From Chiua virens (Eukaryota > Basidiomycota > Agaricomycetes > Boletales > Boletaceae), in assembly GCA_019787685.1 (NCBI GenBank), contig JAHNUO010000002.1:372001-436000 (forward strand): 64,000 nucleotides of DNA. The letters are read 5' to 3'. Shown in pieces: positions 54,741 to 64,000 of the stretch. Below the pieces are notes generated by a model that searched no databases, was not told the DNA's origin, and saw only the letters and a program-made list of their open reading frames with translations. The position numbers were made by a program, and so were the translations under genes. Within the stretch, counting starts at the first letter, position 1, and each line of letters opens with the position of its first letter.

Positions 54741-56745
54741 TGAATTGATGCACAGCTCTATCAAACATCAATCTGTGGAGTTCAGCACCAAGTTAGGGTA
54801 GTTGCACAGTGTGTTGAATGTTGTATCTATAGAGTTATGCTGTGATTTTGAATTCATGGGCACTAATTCAATGCCAGTTACTTAATGATGAAAATTGGTT
54901 TCTGTGAGGGGTTTTCATGTTGATATGTTTGTGGAACAATTCCCATATCTTACTTGAGCTCATCTGCAGTTGTTGTGTAATCATCATGGTCCTGTCTGTT
55001 ATTGCACATGATCATCATGCAGTGTTGCTAGAGAGACTGTCTTCATCAGGTGCATTCCTGTTCTAAATAGGCATATCTTCATTAGCTCAGAGTTTCTTGG
55101 ATGGTACAATTGCATGGGCTTCTTGTGTTCTGAACTACAACCTGGAAGTCCTTGGATGAGATGAGGGGTGATAGAAAACTGGGGGGCAATGTTAATGTTG
55201 TCATGAGCATTATTGAAATTTCTATGATTTTCCCCATTCTTGATGATATTATCAACTCTGTTTTCACCAGTCATCATTTCTAACAGAACCACGTGCCCAC
55301 CCCTGCCATTTGACTTCATAGCCCACAACCAAAATCATTGTGCTCTCTATCTACTTCTTCAACTTAACAACAATGATAGTGTACATGACATCTCTCTTGA
55401 TGTGTGAGGTCACATAGGCTAGATTGCATGGGTGCAAGGTCAGGTTGCATGGGAGGGATGGGTGGTGTGCAGTGCATTGTGATATATTTGAAGAAGCAGG
55501 GTAGAAGGGTCTTAGAGCTAGTAGTGGATAGATTGGACAATAAAGTTGTCATGTTGTTGTATGGTGCTGACACATGCCTCAACTTCCTGCTCTTATCTAA
55601 TGTGGTGAATGCAACTAGTGACTGGAGTGGAGTATAGTCCATTGCTGAGGGCACTGACATCCAGTGGGGAGAGGAAGTTATCAAAGTGGATAATGAGATT
55701 GCAAAGGTACTCAGGGAGAGGGAGGTGTCTAGAAGTGTGAATGCCCCTTGAGAGAGGTCTAATCAGTAATTATACCCAATAATTGCCCTTTTGCCCATTT
55801 CCAATGCATTCACTATCCTACACCATCATACTATTCACTCTGCAAACTTCGAGACCCACTATATCCAAGTTGCTCTCCGACAACGCCAAATCAATTATAC
55901 TATATCTCATTGTTGGCCTTGACTTTGGGTTCCAAAACCCTTCAAGTTTGCCACATTGGAGGTTGAACCCAACTAGGGAAGCTTTCAACAATGCTGAAAG
56001 AGTATCCTTTGGTCATGTCTCTGCTTTTATTTGCTCAAGCAAATCTTCATTTAGATACCACAACATACACTAGTATGAGCTGGACCTGGGTTTGAATTAC
56101 ATTTTGGAAGTTAAATCAGTGAACTTGACCTGTTCGAAGTCAGGATGCTCAAAATCAAGTAGTTTGACACTGCCCCAGGCTATATTCTTAAATCCATTTT
56201 TTCTCATTGCTTCTAAGTATGGTAATCAGTGAGTCATTTGGCATGGCTGATCTGACTACACCACTGCCACTACCAACTCACTTTCACCCTCCCTCTGGAT
56301 AGCTTTCTGGGGTAGAATAATTTATCATCTTGCATTTTTGGCATGCACAGTTTGTCTAGGATACTTCATTGCAGCCTTAATGTGAAGGATTTGTTTAGCT
56401 CTGAGCTTCCAGATATCCCAAATGCCATTTTGACAGCTAAACAGGATGAACACAGTTAGTCCTTTGTTTGATTTATAACTGGATTTTGTCCTGCCTGGAC
56501 CATGAACTAAACAAGCATGCTTCATGGGGGGACGATGACTATGGTAGAGAGCAAGATGAGGGTGATGGATCTAAGAGCACTCATCAGTAGAGAGAGATGC
56601 ATGTCTGTGACATCTGGATTTTGATGCAAGAAAACTGGCACAATATCCCCTATCCAGCCCTGTTCCTAGTTGTAGAGTGGATTTGATGGTGCTTGGGGGT
56701 GGGCCTAAGGTTTGTTCTCATGCTTCTCAATAGGCAATGATGGAG
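54741..56745. other. No recognised gene
   Basis: About 2 kb with short ORFs only. I saw no LTR termini, inverted repeats or recognisable domains. Confidence 0.4.
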
Positions 56746-56985
56746 GCATTACTTCCTACCATTGTTCATGTCCAAAGTTCTTGCTAACAGTAGGGAAATA
56801 ATTCACTTTCTATCATCATTCATGTCCTTCTTGCTGACAGCAGGGGCATCACTTCCTGCTGCAGTTCATGTTCTTCTTGCCAACAACAGGGCATCACTTT
56901 CGTCATCATTCATGTCCTTCTTGGTGATGACGGGGGCATCACTTCCCACCATCATCCATGTCCTTCTGGCTGACAATGGGATTCC
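56746..56985 (+). repeat. Minisatellite, about 45-bp unit, five copies
   Basis: Units start at GCATTACTTCC- or GCATCACTTCC-like text near 56746, 56799, 56846, 56891 and 56936 and each contains TTCATGTCCTTCTTGCTGAC-like sequence. Spacing is 53, 47, 45 and 45 bp. The 82-codon ORF across it reflects the unit length being a multiple of three. Confidence 0.85.
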
Positions 56986-57199
56986 CATGGAGCATAGCTA
57001 TGCATCATAATGCCTTTGCTCACACAAGTAAAAATGCATTTAGATGAATGTCACAATGGCTCTGCCCTTTTGGACAAGGAAGCCTTTGATGACGCCTAAG
57101 CCAAGCTATGTGAACACTGACATGAGTATGGAAAGCAGGACAACCATGCTCTCCTGGATCAAATATTGATCACATGGGATACTAAATTAGGGTAATTTT

Positions 57200-57290
57200 G
57201 GAGGACACGTGGGAGTTGAATTTTCCAAGTGTCCAAGTGTCCAAGCACACCACTATATATTGACGTGGTGTTTAAATTATACCTACATGT
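57200..57290 (+). repeat. Diverged fragment of the 60-kb inverted-repeat element
   Basis: TTGAATTTTCCAAGTGTCC and the following AGCACACC...ATATTGA text match the end of the inverted-repeat element near 60635-60690, and similarity seems to go on past that element's right end (GTTTAAATTATACCTACA against GTTGAATTATGCTGTCA). This suggests the mobile or duplicated unit may extend beyond the palindrome. Confidence 0.5.
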
Positions 57291-57779
57291 ACTTTGGTGA
57301 TTAGTAAGAGCTTACTTTTCTGAGTATGAAGCATTCGTAGTTGCCTAATATTAATACTACCACATAGAGCACTGATGGACCTGGCAGCACTTTCTGCACA
57401 AATTACTGCCCACCCATCACTTCAGTCTATCTCTCTTGAGTGTCTTTTATTGTATCTTGCTGCTGTTTCTGCCAGCTTCAGTGCTCCAATCTCAACTTCA
57501 GGCATCAGGCCCTGCCCTACCATCTACTCAGTATTTCACTAGTTCATACCTTCCTTTGATCTGTCAGGTTTTACTCTGCAATTGAAATATCATTGATTCA
57601 GTTATAATCTTAGCATTGCTACCAAGGATTCCTTTCCACTATGGCAGCCATGTTCCATGGGTCTCAATATTTTCATAGATATATATAAATTTTAGCCTGT
57701 TACTCCAAGTCCAGGCATATAAAAGGTGCCAGGGCCACTTTAATTGCTAGCTATCTTCCCCTTCTGCCTCCTCCATATC

Positions 57780-60010
57780 CCTTCTGTATTTGATGTATGT
57801 CCATTTTCTCCATGTTTTCAGGTCTGTGCACACATTACCATATATACCTGCACTTGCTCAATATTTTGTTTTTATAGTACTATCATTCATGTTTGTTATT
57901 TCAGCAACACTGTCATTTCCATTTCCACTTCCATGCTCTCAAGTTGTATACCTCCTCTGTATGACTCATTCTGTCACTGTCCATGTGGTGCCAATGTACC
58001 TTTATGGTTTGTGAGGGCTGAGAACCAGCATAATTCTGGTTGACCCTACTATGCAGTATGTTTTCTTAGTACTCTCCTTACACCTCTTTTTTGCTGATCT
58101 GCATATTATTAGTGCAACCTATGTCATAATTGGTATCGTTGGGGGTAATGGCCTTGGTAACTTGCCACACAATTCTCCAACATCATCACCTGTGACAGAC
58201 CAAGGTAAGTCAACTTTTCTTCTTACATTTCCATTGGTTGACAATACTTCATCATTCTTTATTTCTAGCAAGCTTCCCACTGCTGCTGCTACTCTCTACT
58301 GCTTCTCTGCCAGCCACTAGCCAAGCAAAGACTGGGGACCATTGCTACTGTGTTGAATGCATGGTAACAAGAGTTGGCCACAATTATGGGTACTGCATGT
58401 GTTGCAAGCACTACTGTGCAGCTGGTAGTTGCATGGCCATAGGCCATTCTGGCTCTGGTGTACCAACAATAAGCCTAATGCCAAATGGAAATCCTACACC
58501 TATACCATCATCCTATGCCTCTACCATCTCCAAGTTGTTGTCATTGTCAGTTGCACCCTTAGGTACCTCTTTCTTATCACTCTCAATATTGATCCTGCAT
58601 TACACCCAACCATCCCAATGCTGATGCCAACTTCTACTTCTCCATTCATATCATTGCCAAGTTTCTCCTCCTCCTCCTCCTCCTCCTCCTCCTCCTTGTC
58701 ATTGTCAACCTCACCATCATCTATTTCTCTACCTAAGGAGTTCCCTTCACAACCTGCCCATGTCTCTATGGCCAACACATCAATCAATCCTTGATACACC
58801 TCACAACTGCTTTCTATATTTGTTGACCAAGTTGCTGAATTTTATGAGAGAGCAGAACAGAAGCATCAATGTGCTGAGGAGGAACTGCAAGGCAGAAAGA
58901 GAATTTGTGAGCATGTTGTTGCATTTAGTTTTACCAAGGTAAGGCTCCACCATTTGTGCATGTGTGGCCTACTTACACTTCAATGACAGGATGACGTACT
59001 ACCAGTAGTTGTTGACTTTTAGGATGAATATTCATATCCACACTTTAGGCTCATGTAGACCATACTTGATGAACTAGAGTTGGTGGCCCCTGAAGGCAAT
59101 GAGCAACACTATGGGATCCACTATTTCAATCCATACTTTGAAACCTGGATGAAGATAAAGATTAATAGTGTTATCAAGCTCACAAAGCCATCCCAGCCCC
59201 TTTTCTTCAAAGCTACCAGCATGACATCCTATCCAAGCTTTGATCACTATCTTGTTGCCACCACCACTACTCCAATCTTCCAGCAAATCCTAAACCTCCA
59301 TGTATCTCTCTTGTAGGAACAATTCTATATTCAACAAGTTCAAGCAACCAAGCATGCATGCAAATCACAAATGCTTGATATGTTGGTGTTGAAAATACCA
59401 TCAGATGAAGAGGGACTCACAGGAGACTTGGACTTCAATCCCACAACTGGGAATAAAGTGCTAGCTAGCATTAGCATTGAGGACAAGCCCAAGGGTAGGT
59501 AATTTACTCATCTAACACCTCTTGCTAGATGCTGGCAGTGTCATCTCCTTAACTTAGGATAGTCTCATGCTCAGCCCAAGTCTACCAAATATTAACCCTG
59601 CACACCTTATACTGGATGTCATTGGCACTACCAAGTTCCCCTTAAGTTTTTATACAATTGATCTTCACAGGGTGTTCAACTTCAAGCTGACAAGGAGGCT
59701 GACATTGGAGGCACATTTTGAGCAGGTTTTCCAGTTGCCTTGGAAGTCCTCAACCTATTATGACCACAAGGGTAAGTGGTTTAGTGCACCACACAATACC
59801 AGGGACAAGGTAGTAGCTGTGGGATATACCACAAGCTATTGGCACAGCTAAGGGTGCCAAGGTCAAAGAAGGTGCAATTATACCCCAACAGCAGTAGCAC
59901 CAGGGTCAAGCATCTGATTTCAACGCTAAGCTAGAGATGCCACTGGAAGGGTTGATTGAAAACCCAATTGATTTCACAATTGAGTCCAATGATGAACTAG
60001 ACATCTCCCG
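57780..60010 (+). pseudogene. Unrecognised multi-exon gene remnant
   Basis: Several coding blocks joined by plausible short introns: a 63-bp intron at 58205-58267 (GTAAGT..TTTCTAG), a Ser-rich stretch caused by a CTC repeat, a predicted coiled-coil block (EFYERAEQKHQCAEEELQGR, about 58840-58900), an intron at about 58938-58988, then DELELVAPEGNEQHYGIHYF, INSVIKLTKPSQPLFFKA, DLDFNPTTGNKVLA (about 59430) and AKLEMPLEGLIENPIDFTIE (about 59925). A few in-frame stops break it. Codon-like preservation is good, but I do not recognise the family. Confidence 0.45.
58664..58697 (+). repeat. (CTC)n microsatellite
   Basis: About eleven CTC/TCC triplets encoding a Ser run in the plus-strand frame of the surrounding gene remnant. 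Confidence 0.95.
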
Positions 60011-60014
60011 GATG

Positions 60015-60692
60015 CATATCAATATGTGGCAGTGTGCTCAGACACGCAGATGTGGACACTTGGAAAATTCAATTTCCAGGGTTTTTGCTGGTGTTGAAGC
60101 CCAAAGTTTAAGTTAAAAGTGATTATGCATGTCTGAAAGGAGACATGAAGTGCAAGTTAGAGAAGGCTTCAGGGTACAGATCCCTATGGGCAGATTGGTC
60201 ATTCAAAGGGGTCATGACTCACAAGCTACAACCAATCAACCCCTTCACATTGTCGTGCTGCCCTGAACATTGACATGTTCATACAAAATGTACTACAGAG
60301 TACTATATAGCAAAAATATTTGTAACAAGGACCATATATCTAATTAAACACAGCTTCAACAATTCCAAGAGGAGCTGATAAGATGTGACACATATTACAT
60401 ACACATGTACTTGAGTAATCATGTGTCAACATGTCAATGTTTAGGGCAGCACGACAATGTGAAGGGGTTAATTGGTTGTAGCTTGTGAGTCATGACCCCT
60501 TTGAATGACCAATCTGCCCATAGGGATCTGTACCCCAAAGCCTTCTCTAACTTGCACTTCATGTCTCCTTTTAGACATGCATAATCACTTTTAACTTAAA
60601 CTTTGGGCTTCAACACCAGCAAAAACCCTGGAAATTGAATTTTCCAAGTGTCCACATCTGCGTGTCTGAGCACACTGCCACATATTGATATG
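60015..60692. mobile_element. Inverted-repeat element, 678 bp (MITE-like)
   Basis: Two arms of 265 bp (60015-60279 and 60428-60692) are reverse complements with few mismatches; the loop of 148 bp is unique. The ends read CATATCAATATGTGG. Landmarks in both arms are CCAAGTGTCC (complement), GGGCAGATTGGTCATTCAAA and GGGCAGCACGACAATGTG (or complements). I could not find a target duplication. The left arm reads as partly open protein text, so the palindrome may instead have come from inverted duplication of a gene end. Confidence 0.8.
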
Positions 60693-61009
60693 GAGGTTGA
60701 ATTATGCTGTCAGCCAAGTGTCATGACTATTAGTGTCACACCACATTATATAAGTAAAAATGAACAAATCAGTTGCTGGCTACTATTAGGACTCTCATCA
60801 CAGGCAAGGTTCCCTGCCTTCTGTTAATTGGCCAGGGAATTGGCTGCTGCTTCCATTGCTTTATCCAGGACATGGTTTACTGATGCTGAACTGGAGATGC
60901 TGGAATGTCAAAGAAATCTTGACAAGGTCCTATTTAACAACAAATACAAGTGGACCTCAATCATATCCACACTTGACCACCATGCCACACTAGGAATAAG
61001 ACTCAAGAC

Positions 61010-61281
61010 AATAATAGTTAAATGAGACTAAAGTCAATAGGATTGGGTCATACATATAAACAAGAATGTGTGGACAAAGGCAAAAGAGTAGTTGATTACT
61101 GGAAGGAGGCTATGGGCCTATATAGGATACAATGGAGTGGGAGTTTAGAATGAGATGTACAGAAGGATGGATATTGAGCAATATATAACGATTCCACAGC
61201 AGGCCCTGGGTTACTGGAAAGCATTGAAGAATTTTAACTTTCAGAAGGTGATATCATTATTCAATAAGATGATATCTTATT
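61010..61281 (+). mobile_element. Tc1 fragment
   Basis: Matches 40704-40974 of the Tc1 element, with TTAAATGAGACTAAAGTCAA, GGAGGCTATGGGCCTATATA and GGAAAGCATTGAAGAATTTT. It covers the middle of the transposase gene only and has no terminal repeat. The short ORF just upstream (60828-61025) is not recognised. Confidence 0.85.
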
Positions 61282-63005
61282 CTTCTTCCCCTTTACCTCT
61301 TGACTTCACTTTATGTGTTGAGTCCTACTCCAACCTCTGTTCTCTGCACATCTGTAAACACAGGAACAGACTGTAACAAGGATGTACCACATATAGTGAA
61401 GCCAAGTCCCATCCAACACTACAACTTTGAGAGATCTGGAGTTGGCAACCTCCAAGTGATACAGTCTCTAACACCTGTGCATATATAGTGCTATAATTGT
61501 TCTCTGTATACCAATGATAATGCTAACAAATGCTCACCTTCATCTGATAGTTATGTGCATGGAAAATGACAGTAACCCCCAAGGTTTTCCAATGTAAGCC
61601 ATCCATTTTGGTGATTCCTTGAATCACTGATATCAAATGCTTGAATGAAAAATTCTCACTAGATACTCACTCCCAGTCATGTGGAGACCACCAGGGTCTT
61701 GTGTTACATACTATCTTTGATGGCAACTCTTTCTCAGGTGAGTACAGCACTCCAGTTGCTCCAATTGTGGTTGAGGAACCTCTCTTCCCTGTCCTATCTT
61801 TTTAGAACATTATGAGACCTTGTTCTGAATGGGGCTTTGTGTTGTTAACCATTTGCATCAACTGGTCATATAGATTGAAATCCAATTATGCAACTCCTGT
61901 CCAACCCATTGTTCCGTCATCACCTCCTTTCTTCTGCTTCCTTCAATCCTTAGGGATTCACTTCATTTCCACCATCTTCCTGATGGCTTCTGCCTTACCT
62001 TTTTCACTTTTATTCCATCCAGGGCTCCTGCCCTGTACGTCTCCTTTTGTCCCTTTGGTTAGTTCTGGCTTCCTGGCCACCCTTTTGAACCTGGTCTGTG
62101 CCCCAGTCCCCTATGTATAAATACCCACAGCAGTACTCTGTATTCCTTAGTCTTGATCTCCACAATACTATGCTGAGTATCATTGCTCCTCAGCCCTGCT
62201 CTCTGCAATCTAGCTGAGTATCTCTGCTCCTCCTTGGGCTTCACCTAGGCCATCCCTTCTTCACTGCAACCAACATCTAGCTCCTCGGTCCATCCCAATC
62301 ACAAGGGGCAGTCTTTAGTCCTTCAGGTATAGATTCCCAACAGGACACTCTCAGCAATGCCTGAGTTCTAGCTTTGTCTCACTGGTAGCAATCTGCTGAC
62401 CAGTACTCCTCCTTGAACTCTTCAGCACACCACATATCAAGTGGTGGTTGTTTGAGTTATCGCAGCCACTTGATACTTAGTGCTTTTGCAGATATACTAG
62501 GCCCTACCCAGGACTATTGTAACAATATTGTTCTATCTGTCCAGTGAATATATAATATAGTAAACTTTAAGTTTCAGTATTCAGCACAGATCATTGTCAC
62601 TGAGTTATCAAAGTCTACTAGTAAGACTGTCTTCAATAGATCTAAATCAATGTATCTGTTTAAAAGGAATTTGTTAATGAATTATGTGATAGATTTAGCT
62701 AGATAAGGTAATATAACCAGTACTGAGGATCTGCTACATATGTCTCTAGGCTTCTGCTGATATAGACCTGGGGCCCAATAACACCTACAGGCATTCTTCA
62801 CTCTATCCCTGCACCAAATTGCTCTTCATTTTGAAGCCACAATCAAGCTTATACTTGTGAAAATGACACTTGATTGATTTCACCAGCAATTCTGGAAAGC
62901 CATGCAATAGAGAAAGAGATGATGGCTCCAGGGCTTTTCTTCAAAGAAAGTGGTATAGCTTCTAATGGTGGGTGTGCTGAATCACACTTTTTCAATCAGC
63001 CTGTA
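61282..63005. other. No recognised gene
   Basis: AT- and pyrimidine-rich stretch. A TATAAATA box at about 62116 followed by CT-rich sequence and a TGTAACAATATTG near 62518 recall an LTR, but no ends or duplication could be set, so I leave it unassigned. Confidence 0.35.
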
Positions 63006-63375
63006 TGTCATATCCCGAAAATCCAATCAATAAGGCCAACTCTCCTATTTCTAACTCCAACCTTTGAGACCTAATTCCCCCAACTCCAGGGCATTCTCAT
63101 GCTCCTCCCTCAACTCCAGACATTTGGACTTGTACTCTAAATATATCTCAGATCTCCTTTGTCCCTTTTTGTCCTAGTATACATTCTGTATTCCTGTGTC
63201 TCACTTAGGAGCACAGCTCTGGCTTTCATATATATCTAACTCCTCCTGGTTACTTACTTTCCCATCATCCATCTCACTCAACTCTTTATTCATTGTCTAT
63301 TTCTCTAACTACTCATCTCCTGAACTCCTTAGTAATATCTCTGAGTACATACATAAACTTAGCTACTCCTCTTGT
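63006..63375 (+). repeat. copia LTR, family C, 3' truncated
   Basis: Starts TGTCATATCC and follows the complement of the solo LTR at 33640-34197, for example GTGTCTCACTTAGGAGCACAG. The match is lost before the TATA region and the LTR end, so roughly the last third is deleted. It precedes copia coding text in the same orientation. Confidence 0.72.
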
Positions 63376-63399
63376 AACTCTAGCTTGATTATCAACATA

Positions 63400-64000
63400 G
63401 ATAAATTCCTTCTAATCATCTCTGAACTGGGAAAGAGCGGTCGAGCGGTCGAGTTTAGCAATGTCCTGCATGTTCCAGAGCTTCGCAACAATCTCGCTGT
63501 CCTGTATCTAACTCATCACTCCTCCTTCGTTGTACACATCAATGCGACACAAATGATGTTTTCGTGCACTTCTGGACCACCTCTCTTCGTTGCTAGCATA
63601 GACAGCCACAATGCTGCATGTCTGAATGGCACTATCTCGCTGTCTTCATCTTTGATAAAGTCAAATCCGGGGCTCGTGTCATCTGCATCATCGTCTGGCA
63701 CGTGGACGATGGACTGGCAGGGAGCAACAGCCGGCCTTTCCTTGACTGGGTGAAGAAGATGATCGGGGACCGCTTTGGGATCAGTGATCTCAGGGCAGCG
63801 AGCACTTATCTGGGAATCCAGATTGAGCGAAGCAGAGAGAGGAGGGAACTCTGGATCCATCAGGAGGCGTACATCGACCATCTGTGCATGGAGTATGGGC
63901 TAACAGATGCTAACCCTGTGTCGTTACCGATGAATCGCAAAAGCACCCTTGGGACCCGACGGAGTGGGCGACAAAAAGGGGAGACTCGGGCGGTGTGAGA
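63400..64000 (+). pseudogene. copia protease-to-reverse-transcriptase deletion derivative
   Basis: 63440-63640 encodes the part after the copia protease active site (FSNVLHVPELRNNLAVLYLT; GPPLFVASIDSHNAACLNGT). At about 63640 it passes directly into reverse transcriptase: IIVWHVDDGLAGSNSRPFLD (catalytic Asp pair, about 63690), FGISDLRAASTYLGIQIERS and YIDHLCMEYGLTDANPVSLP. Integrase and the RT N-terminus are missing, and the two parts are in different frames. The sequence is GC- and CpG-rich, with few lesions, unlike the rest of the window. The element continues past the right edge. Confidence 0.88.

Noticed and set aside
61840..62530. Possible solo LTR with TATAAATA and TGTAACAATA
   Set aside because: No terminal motif pair, no target duplication and no second copy.

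Overview
The window looks like transposon-rich, gene-poor chromatin from a mushroom-forming basidiomycete (Agaricomycetes). Three things point there. The host-like families are ones expanded in these fungi: FunK1 fungal kinases, Crinkler-type kinase proteins, RecQ-like helicases and Plavaka transposases. Introns are very short (about 50-65 bp, GT..AG). Most copies are CpG-poor and riddled with stops, as expected for old methylated repeats. I see no intact host gene, no tRNA or rRNA gene and no CRISPR array; nearly every coding trace is a pseudogene.

Left part (1-10.7 kb): a decayed Ty3/gypsy chromovirus (G1, 420-5535, + strand) whose gag is split by a solo LTR with a 5-bp target duplication. 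It is followed by a broken Plavaka-type DNA transposase (5562-8627) and a degenerate tandem-repeat block (8735-9900).

10.7-24.6 kb: FunK1 kinase pseudogene copy 1, split by a Ty1/copia element (12272-16419, - strand) and a 258-bp hAT-type MITE (17410-17667). Next come a foldback-like element with tandem-repeat arms (18935-19605), an unrecognised protein pseudogene (19765-20660), another solo LTR and a 238-bp tandem duplication.

24.6-33.4 kb: an LTR plus leader on the + strand joined head-on to a minus-strand chromovirus (G2), an unrecognised two-exon gene fragment, and a second, larger foldback-like element (30400-31575).

33.4-49.4 kb: FunK1 copy 2, the host of a four-level nest. A solo LTR (33640-34197), a 5'-truncated chromovirus (G4, 34690-36504) and a chromovirus with both LTRs (G3, 37143-48348) all lie in the kinase gene. 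G3 itself carries a Tc1 element (39932-41491) and an LTR (41705-45369), and that LTR contains a 3-kb Crinkler-kinase gene fragment (42319-45332). Comparing the two FunK1 copies gives the empty sites and most target duplications.

Right part (49.5-64 kb): an inverted copy of the 20-kb repeat, a solo LTR, a RecQ-like helicase remnant, unrecognised coding debris, a minisatellite, a 678-bp inverted-repeat element, a Tc1 fragment, and at the edge a younger, GC-richer copia element.

The points most worth following are the foldback-like family, the inferred self-priming of the chromovirus plus an extra ORF upstream of its gag, and the Crinkler-kinase fragment lodged in an LTR.
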